Shown: positions 1-8,920, counted from the first letter of the stretch. The stretch is 64,000 nucleotides of DNA from Fructobacillus durionis (GCF_900112405.1 NZ_FOLI01000001.1:310001-374000); one strand, 5' to 3'. The notes: generated by a model not told the origin, from the letters alone. A program made the numbers and translations.

Positions 1-344
1 CGACGTTGCTATCTATCGAATTAAATGGTGATATTCCAGCCGAAATGCAAGCTGATCAAGCGGACGGCCGCTTACTCGATAAGGTGCAGTTAGCACTACC
101 AGAGAGCGGAAAAGTTTGGCCAATTCATATTGCTTTGTCCCATAAACAGAAGTTAGTGAAACCAGCCTTTGCACAAATGGATTTTGATCAGGCTATTCGA
201 CAAACCATCGAGGGGCAACCTTTGACGGCCAATTTGTCCGATGAAGTGCCTCTTCCAATTCGTGATTATTTTACTAGTAAAGAAGGGCAGCAGGCCGTTC
301 AGGAAGCGTTGGAAGAACTATTTTCTGAAGGAGGGGAATCATGA
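1..344 (+). CDS. C-terminal end of a probable YhaO-like DNA repair exonuclease (5' truncated)
   Basis: The frame is open from the window edge (codons begin at base 3), so only about the last 113 residues are visible and the true start lies outside. No metallophosphoesterase motif falls in this part. I infer the function from context: the stop overlaps the start of a YhaN/SbcC-like ATPase by four bases (ATGA), the arrangement in which firmicutes carry yhaO-yhaN. The two products would form an Mre11/Rad50-like nuclease-ATPase pair acting on DNA ends. The visible tail is acidic at its end, as expected of a C-terminal capping domain. An unrelated upstream gene is possible. Confidence 0.5.
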   Translation, partial: TLLSIELNGDIPAEMQADQADGRLLDKVQLALPESGKVWPIHIALSHKQKLVKPAFAQMDFDQAIRQTIEGQPLTANLSDEVPLPIRDYFTSKEGQQAVQEALEELFSEGGES

Positions 345-2743
345 GAATTGAATCAATTCATATTTCTGGCTTTGGAAAATGGTCGGACGTGACCTTTGAT
401 TTTAATGACCAATGGCAGGTGGTTTTCGGTCCAAATGAAGCTGGGAAAACGACTGTTAAAGCCTTTATTTTAGGTGTTCTCTTTGGTTTTCCTAAGGGAC
501 GAAAGGCTGGGAACCAGTTGTACGTTCCCCGTTCTGGTGCACAGTATGGTGGTTCTCTGGTACTATCTACTAAAAAGGGACGCTATCGGGTCGAACGACT
601 GGGACGCACTAAGTCGACTTTGACTGTGACCGCCCTTGATACTGGACTTGAAATGCCTAATCCTGAAAAGTGGTTGGCAGATTTAATTGCGCCCCTAGAA
701 GAAAGTGACTTTCGACAAGTTTATTCTTTTGACGAGTCAGAATTGGGTGCGGTAGCGGAATTGACCGCTGACGACTTTGACCAGGTTTTGCTCTCCTATA
801 CCCGCCCTCAGGCCCAGCGTTTTTTGAAATGGGCCGGTGATAGAGAGGAAGAGGGGCAGGCACTGTTTGCTCAAGGAAAGAACGGGAAGCGGCCACTGAA
901 TTTGGCTAACCGTGAGTACCAGAAGCTGTTGGCGGAAAGGCCGGCGGAGCAGGAGAAATACAGCCGCTACCAAGAGTTACTGGCCAATCAAGAGGCTTTG
1001 GATGAAGAGCTGAATCGCTCCCGAACAAAAGAGCAGTCTCTGTTGAAAAAGTTGAGTGATCAGGAAAGTTTAACAAAGGCCTGGCCCTTGTTTGAACAAG
1101 CTGTGAAGCTTAAAGCAGATGCTGGTTCAAAGAAAGTCAATCAGCAGGTTCAACTGGAAACGGTTCAAGAGGTCCAACGGTTAGAGCAGACTGGTAACTG
1201 GCTGTTTGAACAGCAGCAGGCTAATCAGAAAGAAATCGACAAACTGCGAGCTCTTTTGGCGCAGCCCCAGGAAAAGGATCAGGGGCAGGTGATGGTTAAC
1301 GATTCCCTTAATCAGCTGCTGAATATCCAAATAAAGAAGCAGGGGTTAGTTCAACAGCTGACGAATTTTGCTGCTCAGTTTGACCATGGATTGCCCAAGG
1401 CACTCTCAAAACGCGAACAGTCTGAACTGGCGTCTTCATCAGTGATGACAACCACTTTGGGCGGGATAGCCCTCGTGTTAGCAATCGTCATTGTGGCAGT
1501 TGTTTCTGCACCGCTTGGTTTGGGGATTGGAATTGTTGCTGCCATTCTGTTAGCGAAGGCCTACCGAGACTTTCAGGCACGGCAGTTAATTGCCGAACGC
1601 TATCAACCCTTTAATATGGCGGAGGCAATTGAGAAACAGGAAGCTGTTGCCCTTGCTTGGCAACAGCAAGCCCAGCTTCAGTCCTTAGACCAAGAGGCGG
1701 AGTTAGCTAAAAAGCAACTAGCCGATAACCTAGTTCACTATCAGATAGTTGATGGCGAAAAGCTGGCTACTTGGTCAACTGAGCAGTTAGTTGACTGGAC
1801 TCGAAAGTGGTTGCAGAGTCAGGAGAGTACTGATACCGAAAGTACTAGTCGACGTTTGAACGAACTGCTAACGACTGGTCAGACACTGGCAAAGAAGATT
1901 GATGATCAAAAGCAAGCTTTAAGCCAGATACTATCAGAGTATGGGGTAAGAGAATTAAAAGACTTCTATCAATTGGTGAATGAGGAGAAGGCGGATGAAG
2001 CTACCCGGGAGAAGGGGCAGTTAATCCATGAGCAGCTTGGCCAAGAGCGATACGAACAGCTACTTTCTCTCTTTCAAGAACATGGGGCGGAAAGTTTTGC
2101 TCGGCTTGAAGATGAACTAAAAAGGCTACGCCAGGACTTACAAGCGATTCGTGAAGATGAGCGTGGTCAACAACAGCAGTTGGCTAATCAGCAGTCTGAG
2201 ATGAAGCAATTGACTGCTGATGGCGGATTAGCGCAGTTAGAGCAAAAACTCGCTAACCAAGAGAGCGATTTGAAAGCAGATTATACCCGTTATTTAGCCA
2301 AGGTTTTGGCCAAGTCTGTTGTGAACCAGGCTTTCCTGGGACAGGAAGATTCCTTATCTAAGAAAGTCTTAGAGCAGGCTTCGGCTTATATGGCCCAATT
2401 AACGAAGGGCCGTTACCAAGAGCTAGAGTTGGAAAAGGGCCGTTTATTCTCGACTGAGGATTCTAACGAATCTGATTCAAAGCGGACCTTTCAAACGGCC
2501 GAGTTATCTTCTGGAACAAGAGACTTACTGTTTTTGTCACTCCGTTTAGCGCTAGCAAGTACCCTTCATGCAGAAGAGCCTTTGCCCATACTAATTGATG
2601 ATGCACTGGTTCACCTTGATGAAGAACGGCGGGAAGCGACTTTGGCACTGCTACAGGAAGTAGCCCTTGATCAACAGATTCTTTTTTGGACCTTTGATGA
2701 AAAGTTGAATACCGGTCAAGCGATTAATTTATTAGAGTATTAA
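341..2743 (+). CDS. YhaN-like AAA ATPase of the SbcC/Rad50 type
   Basis: An 800-residue protein with an N-terminal ATPase half (Walker A GPNEAGKT at residues 30-37, typical of Rad50/RecN-like proteins), a long glutamine-rich coiled-coil middle, and a C-terminal half with a signature-like ELSSGTRD and Walker B LPILIDDALVHLD. A hydrophobic stretch at roughly residues 369-405 would place the coiled coil at the membrane, a feature I recall for the YhaN family. It starts inside the preceding gene (four-base overlap), so both are translated as a pair. Likely role: ATP-dependent DNA end processing or chromosome repair with the upstream nuclease. It is followed directly by a bidirectional terminator shared with the convergent prsA. 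Confidence 0.8.
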   Translation: MRIESIHISGFGKWSDVTFDFNDQWQVVFGPNEAGKTTVKAFILGVLFGFPKGRKAGNQLYVPRSGAQYGGSLVLSTKKGRYRVERLGRTKSTLTVTALDTGLEMPNPEKWLADLIAPLEESDFRQVYSFDESELGAVAELTADDFDQVLLSYTRPQAQRFLKWAGDREEEGQALFAQGKNGKRPLNLANREYQKLLAERPAEQEKYSRYQELLANQEALDEELNRSRTKEQSLLKKLSDQESLTKAWPLFEQAVKLKADAGSKKVNQQVQLETVQEVQRLEQTGNWLFEQQQANQKEIDKLRALLAQPQEKDQGQVMVNDSLNQLLNIQIKKQGLVQQLTNFAAQFDHGLPKALSKREQSELASSSVMTTTLGGIALVLAIVIVAVVSAPLGLGIGIVAAILLAKAYRDFQARQLIAERYQPFNMAEAIEKQEAVALAWQQQAQLQSLDQEAELAKKQLADNLVHYQIVDGEKLATWSTEQLVDWTRKWLQSQESTDTESTSRRLNELLTTGQTLAKKIDDQKQALSQILSEYGVRELKDFYQLVNEEKADEATREKGQLIHEQLGQERYEQLLSLFQEHGAESFARLEDELKRLRQDLQAIREDERGQQQQLANQQSEMKQLTADGGLAQLEQKLANQESDLKADYTRYLAKVLAKSVVNQAFLGQEDSLSKKVLEQASAYMAQLTKGRYQELELEKGRLFSTEDSNESDSKRTFQTAELSSGTRDLLFLSLRLALASTLHAEEPLPILIDDALVHLDEERREATLALLQEVALDQQILFWTFDEKLNTGQAINLLEY

Positions 2744-2779
2744 AAAAGCAGTTCGATTAAGATAATCGAACCGCTTTTT
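2743..2779. terminator. bidirectional intrinsic terminator
   Basis: Stem GTTCGATTA / TAATCGAAC extended by A-rich and T-rich arms on both sides. It separates the convergent yhaN-like and prsA genes. Confidence 0.85.
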
Positions 2780-2790
2780 ATTTTGTTTCA

Positions 2791-3687
2791 TTAACTTGCA
2801 GTGTAGTAGCCAGAAAGGGCAGACTTCAAATCAGAATCCTTTACATTGACATTTGCCTTCTTGAGCAACTTACCAATGATTTTCTTCATGGCATCCTGGT
2901 TGTTGGTATCGTTGATAAAGTCGTTGGTTAACTTATCCTTCAACTTTTGTTCAACCTTTGATTGCGCTGGCTTATCGGCCATTGAATCGGTACGGACAAC
3001 GTAGTAAGTTCCGTTAGAACCCTTAACAGGCGCGGAAGAGTAGACGCCGTTATCCTGGTTGAAGGCAGCCTTTCGAATCTCTGAATCAACGTTGGTGTTG
3101 GTTGAATCAAAGGCGGCCATTTGACCAGTTCCAGAAACCGCTGAGTTGGTCTGTGAATACTGCTTGTAAACGTCGTCCCATGATTCGCCAGAATCCAAGG
3201 CGTCGATGGCTGCCTGTGCATCATCTTCGCTCTTAGCCGAAATCAAGGAAATCTTGGTATCGGGTACGTAGTTCTCGTAGGCTTCTTTTAATTTATCGGC
3301 TGAGATGGTGTAGTTGGCTTTGACGGCAGCTTGCATGACTTGCTTATCACGGAGTGATTGCTTGTACTGCTTCTCGGTCATACCTGACTGTGAAAGGTAC
3401 TGCTTGAACTTGCTGTCACCGTATTGGGCGCGAAGCGTGTTGTACTGTGTGTTGACTGATGAAGCGGTCACTTCCTTACCGTATTTCTTGTCTAATACCT
3501 TGTTAATAACCATTTGGGCAAAGACTTGACGGCCGGCGGATGATTGTTTCACTTCATCGTAGTATTCAGACTGTGTGATTTTTCCGTTATCGGTCGTTAC
3601 CAAAGTCTTGCTTCCGCTAACAGCTAAGTAGGTTAGTCCTGAAACGAAGGCAAGGGCAATGACCACCCAGATTATTTTACGATGCAT
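2791..3687 (-). CDS. prsA: PrsA-family foldase (peptidyl-prolyl isomerase), membrane-anchored form
   Basis: A 298-residue protein with an N-terminal hydrophobic segment (residues ~5-23), an SurA/PrsA-type N domain, and a parvulin-like region around residues 140-235 containing the GTGQMAAF and FNQDNGVYSSAPV stretches. Members fold secreted proteins outside the membrane. Normally PrsA is a lipoprotein, but I see no cysteine after the signal and none in the whole sequence, so it must stay anchored by an uncleaved or signal-peptidase-I-type segment. Ribosome site AAAGGA lies 8 bases before the ATG. Its neighbours (a small YhaH-position gene, hit, ecsAB) match the bacillus prsA-hit-ecs region. Confidence 0.88.
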   Translation of the reverse strand: MHRKIIWVVIALAFVSGLTYLAVSGSKTLVTTDNGKITQSEYYDEVKQSSAGRQVFAQMVINKVLDKKYGKEVTASSVNTQYNTLRAQYGDSKFKQYLSQSGMTEKQYKQSLRDKQVMQAAVKANYTISADKLKEAYENYVPDTKISLISAKSEDDAQAAIDALDSGESWDDVYKQYSQTNSAVSGTGQMAAFDSTNTNVDSEIRKAAFNQDNGVYSSAPVKGSNGTYYVVRTDSMADKPAQSKVEQKLKDKLTNDFINDTNNQDAMKKIIGKLLKKANVNVKDSDLKSALSGYYTAS

Positions 3688-3747
3688 GTGGGTCGGTCCT
3701 TTCTTGTTTATGATAATTCAAACGCTTTTCGTATCGAGCTGTTTGAA

Positions 3748-3963
3748 TTACTTCTTGTGCTTAGCTAAAGTCTCGTTAATACGATCAATTTGAGCCTGGT
3801 TCTTAAAGGTGAAACGTTTAACGTCGCGTTCTATTTCGGCAACGTCTTTTTTGCTACCTTCTACCGCTTTTTTTAAGACAGCCGTTTGAAATTTAGCACG
3901 CTTTTGTAGGGTGTTAATTTCCTTAAAACGGGCAATCATACGTTTAATTCCTGTCATTGCCAT
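3748..3963 (-). CDS. small basic coiled-coil protein (YhaH/YtxH position), function unknown
   Basis: A 71-residue, lysine-rich protein, predicted almost entirely helical with heptad-like spacing, no membrane segment. It lies between hit and prsA and its start abuts the hit stop, so it is probably co-transcribed with hit. In Bacillus the same slot is filled by YhaH, a YtxH-like small protein, but I cannot show homology by eye; the match is positional only. The start has moderate support and there is no competing frame. Confidence 0.6.
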   Translation of the reverse strand: MAMTGIKRMIARFKEINTLQKRAKFQTAVLKKAVEGSKKDVAEIERDVKRFTFKNQAQIDRINETLAKHKK

Positions 3964-4391
3964 TAAGATAACGCTTTCTTGATATCATCTGCAATTTCTT
4001 GGTAACGGGCTTCTGTATATTCAGAAGAATGATCAATCGTTGGCGCGAGTGTGTCGTTCAAGTTGTCATCGTCGTAACGTGGAATCAAGTGCCAGTGTGA
4101 GTGGATGACCGTTTGACCGGCTGAAACACCATTGTTTGAGCAGATGTTCATTCCTGTAATTTTAGGGTTGGTTGCGCGGATGGCACGGGCCAGCTTTGGT
4201 AAAGTCAACAAAACGTGTTCAGCTGTTGCTTCGTCATAATCAAAGATGTTATCCACGTGGTTTTTTGGCACTAAGAGGGTGTGCCCTGGTGTTACCTGTG
4301 AAATATCCAAGAAGGCCAAAACGTATTCGTCCTCATAGACCTTGTAGGAAGGGATTTCACCCGCAATAATCTTGTCAAAAATATCTGCCAT
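3963..4391 (-). CDS. hit: HIT-family protein (nucleotide hydrolase/transferase)
   Basis: A 142-residue histidine-triad protein. The HSHWHLIPR motif near the C-terminal third is the HIT active site (H-x-H-x-H), and the N-terminal DIFDKIIAGEIPSYKVYED segment is typical of bacterial Hit/Hint hydrolases that act on nucleoside phosphoramidates or AMP conjugates. The start is placed at the ATG at 4391, 9 bases after GGAG; a GTG three codons upstream overlaps that ribosome site. It is divergent from ecsA, as in Bacillus, with a minus-strand TATAAT at 4426-4431. Confidence 0.92.
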   Translation of the reverse strand: MADIFDKIIAGEIPSYKVYEDEYVLAFLDISQVTPGHTLLVPKNHVDNIFDYDEATAEHVLLTLPKLARAIRATNPKITGMNICSNNGVSAGQTVIHSHWHLIPRYDDDNLNDTLAPTIDHSSEYTEARYQEIADDIKKALS

Positions 4392-4448
4392 TAGAAGCAC
4401 TCCTTTATCGTTTTTTCTACTTATTATTATATCAAAGCGAATGACGCC

Positions 4449-4457
4449 TGGTATAAT
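4449..4457 (+). promoter_or_regulatory. extended -10 promoter of ecsA, start codon at the transcript end
   Basis: TGGTATAAT (TG-n-TATAAT, -10 at 4452-4457). The ecsA ATG is at 4464, only 6 bases after the -10 hexamer, so transcription would begin at or next to the start codon. No Shine-Dalgarno lies upstream. Confidence 0.65.
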
Positions 4458-4463
4458 AAAGAT

Positions 4464-5174
4464 ATGGGATTAGAAATAAAGAACCTTTCTGCCGGCTATG
4501 CAGGCCAGGCAGTTGTTAAAAATTTAAGCTTTTCTGTCAAAGAAGGACAAATTGTTGGCCTGATTGGTCTGAATGGTGCTGGTAAGTCCACGACTTTGAA
4601 ACAGGTCATTGGTTTAAAGCAACCACTGGCTGGTTCACTGTCGCTTGATGGCCAGACTTTGACGGCAAATCCAGCAGAATATAAGAGAAATTTGGCTTAC
4701 ATTCCAGAACAGCCAGTCCTATATGATGAATTGACACTTGACGAGCACTTACATCTTGTTTTGGCTGCTCATCAACAGGACGATGCCGCACACTGGGACA
4801 AGGTCCAGGAGTTATTAGCGCTTTTCCGCTTGGATGGGAAGGGGCACTGGTTGCCTCAGCACTTTTCAAAGGGGATGAAGCAGAAGGTGATGCTGGTGGC
4901 AGCTTTTGCATTGGACACACCGCTGCTTGTGATTGATGAGCCCTTCCTTGGTTTAGATGTTTTGGCCCAAAAGCAATTGATTACTTTAATGAAAGAGAAA
5001 GCAGACAATGGAACGGCGGTTTTGCTGACAACTCACTTGCTTGCTCAAGCTGCTGATTACGTCGATGACTTTGCACTTTTAGAAGACGGGGAAATGACTT
5101 ATTTTGGGTCGGCTGAAGGTTTGGCAACATCACGGCAGTTAACGGTTGATCATTTGGATGATTTGTTCTCATGA
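4464..5174 (+). CDS. ecsA: ABC transporter ATP-binding protein EcsA
   Basis: A 236-residue single ABC ATPase: Walker A GLNGAGKST at ~35-43, signature FSKGMKQKV, Walker B PLLVIDEPFLGLD, and a switch histidine in LLTTHLL. Paired with the membrane protein EcsB, translated from an overlapping start (ATGA), it forms the Ecs transporter, which in Bacillus affects intramembrane proteolysis, protein secretion and competence. The locus order with hit and prsA is conserved. The start codon has no Shine-Dalgarno and sits just after a -10 box, suggesting a leaderless mRNA. Confidence 0.92.
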   Translation: MGLEIKNLSAGYAGQAVVKNLSFSVKEGQIVGLIGLNGAGKSTTLKQVIGLKQPLAGSLSLDGQTLTANPAEYKRNLAYIPEQPVLYDELTLDEHLHLVLAAHQQDDAAHWDKVQELLALFRLDGKGHWLPQHFSKGMKQKVMLVAAFALDTPLLVIDEPFLGLDVLAQKQLITLMKEKADNGTAVLLTTHLLAQAADYVDDFALLEDGEMTYFGSAEGLATSRQLTVDHLDDLFS

Positions 5175-6268
5175 GTTCAAAAAAGCAGAAAATTCAATTA
5201 TCGAATCTTTATGAGATTCGAAGTGAACAAAAGCAGATTGAAACGACCCGTTACATGAAGCTCTTGTTCAACGATCACTTCTTGGTTTTCTTGATGATTG
5301 CTTTTGGAGCCCTTGTCTTGGCTTACCGCAATTTGCAGGGACAACCATTGACGCTCTTTGGAACTGGGGTCACTGCCTGGCAGGTATTGGCCGTTGTCTG
5401 GTTTGCCATGGGCCTATTTTTAGGACATCTTCAAACAAATCTGAAAGCAGCGGACCGCATTTTCATACTTGGAGCGGACCAGTACTTAATTAAGAATTAC
5501 TTGCCCAAAGCCTACCATCGGTCACTCTTCGTTGGAATGGGGATTCAGCTGGTATTCTTTGTTTTGGCACTGCCAATACTAAAGGAAACGGGCTTAAAGA
5601 GCATCTGGCTTGTCGTCATTTTATTTCTTTTACTAGCGATGAAGTATGGTCATATTCGATATGAATATAATCAGGTACGTTTTAATCAATACAAGCAGGA
5701 GCCAACGGTTAACTGGGATTGGGCCATCAATCAGGCTGAACAGATGAATAATCGTCGTTACCGCTTCTTTGCACTCTTTGCTCAGGTTCCTGGACAGGGT
5801 GTTGTGATTAAGCGGCGGGCTTATCTTGATTCGCTTCTGAAGCAGGTATCCTTTTCAAAGAGTCCGATGAAGGCACTTGCAATACGGCAAATGATCCGAA
5901 ATCAGTCGGCCTTAAATTTGATTGTAAGACAGTTCCTATTAGTGGCCGTTTTACTGTATACTATACGAAATCAGGCCTGGTATTTACAGGCTGCTTTGAT
6001 GGTTGCTTTTCTTTACATTGCGAACCGTCAACTCTGGCCGGTTTTTGACCAGTCGGAGCGTGTTCTCTGGAACAACTTGCTGTCACCCAACCTGGCTGAC
6101 AGACGAAAAAGCTTTAATGGTGCCGTTCAGACTTTCTTAATGTCCTTTGCCATCCTACTGGTTGCCTTGATTACTATCTTTTCTGGCATTCAGGCAGGGG
6201 GCGCGTCCTTACTGGCAAGCTTATTGATGCTTCTTATTTTTCAATCACAAACCACATCTAAAAAATAA
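5171..6268 (+). CDS. ecsB: ABC transporter permease EcsB
   Basis: A 365-residue membrane protein with about six or more hydrophobic segments (for example residues ~35-55, 72-92, 120-140, 260-285, 315-350) separated by basic loops. It starts within the last codon of ecsA, so the two are translationally coupled, and it fits the EcsB family in length. Substrate unknown; Bacillus mutants show altered exoprotein secretion and RasP protease activity. trmB follows 20 bases later and may be transcribed with it. Confidence 0.85.
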   Translation: MSSKKQKIQLSNLYEIRSEQKQIETTRYMKLLFNDHFLVFLMIAFGALVLAYRNLQGQPLTLFGTGVTAWQVLAVVWFAMGLFLGHLQTNLKAADRIFILGADQYLIKNYLPKAYHRSLFVGMGIQLVFFVLALPILKETGLKSIWLVVILFLLLAMKYGHIRYEYNQVRFNQYKQEPTVNWDWAINQAEQMNNRRYRFFALFAQVPGQGVVIKRRAYLDSLLKQVSFSKSPMKALAIRQMIRNQSALNLIVRQFLLVAVLLYTIRNQAWYLQAALMVAFLYIANRQLWPVFDQSERVLWNNLLSPNLADRRKSFNGAVQTFLMSFAILLVALITIFSGIQAGGASLLASLLMLLIFQSQTTSKK

Positions 6269-6288
6269 AACAGTTTAGGAGAATTCTT

Positions 6289-6948
6289 ATGCATTTACGT
6301 TCAAAACCATGGGCAAAGCCTTGGCTTGAGGAACATACTGACCTTGTTATCGACCAGACCCGTGCCCAGGAACAAAAAGGACACTGGCAGGACTTGTTCG
6401 ATAAGGAACAACCAATTCACGTTGAAATTGGTTCTGGTAAGGGGCAGTTTATTTTGGGAATGGCTTTGGCTCATCCTGAAATTAACTACATCGGAATGGA
6501 AATTCAAGAGACTGCCGTTGCCATCGCGGCCCGTAAGTCTTTTGACCAAGTGGGTATCTTGCCTAACTTGCGTTACCTTTACGGAAACGGTTCCGGGGTT
6601 GAAACATACTTCGAAAAGGCTGAAATCCAGAAGATCTACTTGAACTTCTCCGATCCATGGCCAAAGACCCGTCACGAGGCCCGCCGTTTAACTTATAAGT
6701 CCTTCTTGGCATCTTATAAGGCAGTTTTGCCAGACGGTGGAGAAGTGGAATTTAAGACGGATAACCGTCACCTATTCGAGTACTCACTCGTTTCATTCAT
6801 GAACTTCGGTATGCGTTGGACAGCCGAAGACTATACGATGGACTTGCATGCTGACGCCGATAAAGTCGAAGGCAATGTAAAGACCGAATACGAGGAAAAG
6901 TTCCTTGCAAAGGGTCAGCCAATCTATAAGATTAAGGCTCACTTTTAA
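6289..6948 (+). CDS. trmB: tRNA (guanine-N7-)-methyltransferase TrmB
   Basis: A 219-residue SAM-dependent methyltransferase that makes m7G46 in the tRNA variable loop. Visible hallmarks are the VEIGSGKGQF SAM-binding motif at ~44-53, GMEIQ, and the NFSDPWPKTRHEARRLT catalytic motif. Length is standard for the family. A GGAG ribosome site precedes the ATG at normal spacing. It closes the ecsAB transcription unit and ends at a bidirectional terminator. Confidence 0.95.
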   Translation: MHLRSKPWAKPWLEEHTDLVIDQTRAQEQKGHWQDLFDKEQPIHVEIGSGKGQFILGMALAHPEINYIGMEIQETAVAIAARKSFDQVGILPNLRYLYGNGSGVETYFEKAEIQKIYLNFSDPWPKTRHEARRLTYKSFLASYKAVLPDGGEVEFKTDNRHLFEYSLVSFMNFGMRWTAEDYTMDLHADADKVEGNVKTEYEEKFLAKGQPIYKIKAHF

Positions 6949-6951
6949 AAT

Positions 6952-6990
6952 AAAAAAGCAGCACTCAAATGAATGAGCGCTGCTTTTTTT
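6952..6990. terminator. bidirectional intrinsic terminator
   Basis: GCAGC-a-CTCA / TGAG-c-GCTGC stem flanked by A6 and T7 runs, between the convergent trmB and the minus-strand gene ending at 6997. Confidence 0.85.
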
Positions 6991-6996
6991 GTTTGA

Positions 6997-7257
6997 TTAT
7001 TTGTCGTCTTCTCGCAAGAAGTTACGGGTGTTTCGGAAACCGTCGATGGCAAGTTTTGCTGAAAGCTGATCAGGGAAGCGTTGTACGTGAACGTTCACGA
7101 TATCAGAGTTTGCAAAGAGTTCCACGCGGTGAACCAGGTAGTGGGGACTTGAGACGCCAAGTGAAAGAGAAATGACATCGCCGATTTGTGGACGAACGGG
7201 TAGTGAAATCTCAGTTTCAATACGGGCTGAAGCAACAATAAAGTTATATTTAACCAT
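6997..7257 (-). CDS. conserved-looking small protein of unknown function
   Basis: An 86-residue soluble protein with alternating beta-type sequence, for example IVASARIETEISLPV and HRVELFANSDIVNVHVQ. No family recognised. The frame is open further upstream, but the ATG at 7257 has an AAAGG ribosome site about 8 bases away and the upstream part is AT-rich and not protein-like, so I use the short form. It is an isolated gene between trmB and tRNA-Arg. Confidence 0.6.
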   Translation of the reverse strand: MVKYNFIVASARIETEISLPVRPQIGDVISLSLGVSSPHYLVHRVELFANSDIVNVHVQRFPDQLSAKLAIDGFRNTRNFLREDDK

Positions 7258-7403
7258 TGGAAAGCCTTTCAATATAATGTGTGTTTGATTATCTTTTAAG
7301 TGGGTTGATTCTAAAAGAATTAGACAATTCCATTGTATTGATTTTAGATGAAAAAGCAAACCGGAGTATACGAAAGTTATTGTAGTTTATCTAATAATGC
7401 ATA

Positions 7404-7442
7404 GAAAAAAGGCCCAAACTAATCTAGCGGTTTGGACCTTTG
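7404..7442 (-). terminator. intrinsic terminator of tRNA-Arg
   Basis: On the minus strand, AAGGTCCAAAC pairs with GTTTGGGCC followed by T6, directly downstream of the tRNA. Confidence 0.8.
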
Positions 7443-7446
7443 ATAG

Positions 7447-7520
7447 TGCGCTGAGGGGGAGTCGAACCCTCGACCTGCCGGGTAGAAACCGGCTGCTCTA
7501 TCCAGCTGAGCTACCAGCGC
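7447..7520 (-). tRNA. tRNA-Arg(TCT)
   Basis: Minus-strand cloverleaf of 74 bases: acceptor GCGCTGG pairing with TCAGCGC, D-arm containing TAGCTCAG, anticodon stem GCCGG/CCGGC with loop TTTCTAC (anticodon TCT, reading AGA), T-arm with GGTTCGACTC, discriminator A. CCA is not encoded (CTA follows). The gene stands alone with its own terminator. Confidence 0.95.
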
Positions 7521-7703
7521 ATGTGTTAAAAACGAATACGTCTTATTTTAGCAAAAATGGGGTTAGAAAGCTAGAAAAGGGAATTGTTATTAAAAAGTTA
7601 ATATACTGTTTTCATGTATCTGTATTGCAATTAAAATGATAAGAAAATTTCACTTGTTATCTGCCAAAATCCAGGATACTATTTTCTAGTAAAGGAGATT
7701 CAA

Positions 7704-8033
7704 ATGCTTGCTTATTTTTACCTCGCTTTGGCGGTAATTGCTGAAACAACTGGGACCGCTCTAATTGGACAGACCAATGGTTTTACCAAAATCATCCCAA
7801 CGGTTGTAACGTTGGGATGTTACGGTGTGTCCTTCTATTTGTTGGCGGTTGTTGTGAAGACAATTCCCGTGCATTTGGCGTACGCGATTTGGAGTGCCAG
7901 TGGTATACTAATCATTACCGCCTTGAGCGTGTTAATCTTTAAAGCAAGCTTGAATTGGCAAACGGTTCTGGGGTTGACTTTCTTAGTCATGGGAGTGGTT
8001 ATGGTCAATCTATTTGGAAACGTTCATGAATAA
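7704..8033 (+). CDS. small multidrug resistance (SMR) family transporter
   Basis: A 109-residue protein with four membrane segments. The first carries the essential glutamate in VIAETTGTALI (residue ~13, equal to EmrE Glu14), and the third contains AYAIWSASGI, close to the EmrE signature. SMR dimers exchange protons for quaternary ammonium or other cationic compounds, or guanidinium in the Gdx branch; the sequence looks nearer to the EmrE/Qac branch. GGAG ribosome site at good spacing. The pnuC-like gene follows within 45 bases. Confidence 0.88.
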   Translation: MLAYFYLALAVIAETTGTALIGQTNGFTKIIPTVVTLGCYGVSFYLLAVVVKTIPVHLAYAIWSASGILIITALSVLIFKASLNWQTVLGLTFLVMGVVMVNLFGNVHE

Positions 8034-8075
8034 TTCTTTAGGATGAAGATTCTAAAGAGGTTTTGGGAGAAGGAT

Positions 8076-8840
8076 ATGGCAGAAAACACAACAAAGAACG
8101 GCTTCACATGGTCTGAAGTTAAAGAGAACATGAAGCAAATTTTCACTTGGTCATACTACAAGGAAGGGTTCTCTGGTTGGGACCGTTTATCTTATATTTG
8201 GCTAGCAGTTGGACTGGTTGTTATTATTTCAACTGGTTTGGCTCACGGCTTGAATTACTTGTCCGTGATGTCAATGCTTGGTGGTGCAATCGGTTTCACT
8301 TGTACCTTGGCGATTACGGCGAACCGCCGAATCAACGGATTGCTTGGATTTATCTCAGCGGTCTTGATTTCAATCGTTGCCTTTCATTCAAAGAACTATT
8401 CTGACATCGTGATGCAGATGATTTACTTAATCACCTTGGATTTGAACTTTATGTTCTTTGGAAATGCTTGGCAGAATCGTAAAATCAAAGTAATGGATAA
8501 CCATGGCTGGGTTTTGGCAGCGGTAACCGCTGTAGTTGCTTTCATTCTATTGTACGCAATGGACACAAACGTTTTGATTTCACCACGTCCAGTCATTGAT
8601 GCTTTGTCAGCCACAATTGGTATTACTGGTGCGGTGTTGACCATTTCAAAGTATCGTTCACAGTACTGGATGTGGACGTTGCAGGGCATTATGTCGGTTA
8701 CCCTTTGGGGATTGACTGCTTTGCAAGGGGATGCCAACTGGGTTCTCTTTGCAACCTACATTTTGTATCTTGGAAACGACGTTCTTGGATTGTTCTTCTC
8801 ACCATGGGCACGTGCCATGAAGGCAGCAAATAACAAATAA
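8076..8840 (+). CDS. pnuC: PnuC-family nicotinamide riboside (vitamin) transporter
   Basis: A 254-residue integral membrane protein with seven or eight hydrophobic segments. PnuC hallmarks include the WxxG-like and aromatic-rich helices near the C-terminus (YWMWTLQGIMSVTLWGL and YILYLGNDVLGL). PnuC proteins move nicotinamide riboside by facilitated diffusion for NAD salvage. The start at 8076 is preferred because GGGAGAAGG precedes it, while the ATG at 8043 has no usable ribosome site. Some PnuC relatives carry other vitamins, so the substrate is inferred. Confidence 0.8.
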   Translation: MAENTTKNGFTWSEVKENMKQIFTWSYYKEGFSGWDRLSYIWLAVGLVVIISTGLAHGLNYLSVMSMLGGAIGFTCTLAITANRRINGLLGFISAVLISIVAFHSKNYSDIVMQMIYLITLDLNFMFFGNAWQNRKIKVMDNHGWVLAAVTAVVAFILLYAMDTNVLISPRPVIDALSATIGITGAVLTISKYRSQYWMWTLQGIMSVTLWGLTALQGDANWVLFATYILYLGNDVLGLFFSPWARAMKAANNK

Positions 8841-8872
8841 TTTCTTCGGAAATTTATTATAAATTCATTGAA

Positions 8873-8920
8873 TAAAAGGTTGGATTATTGTTAGTTATGA
8901 CAATTTTTCAACCTTTTTTG
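8873..8920 (+). terminator. intrinsic terminator after pnuC
   Basis: AAAAGGTTG pairs with CAACCTTTT, with inner ATTGT/ACAAT pairing, and ends in a T run. Confidence 0.7.

Noticed and set aside
7397-7639. 80-codon plus-strand open frame.
   Set aside because: It reads through the tRNA-Arg gene and its terminator on the opposite strand.
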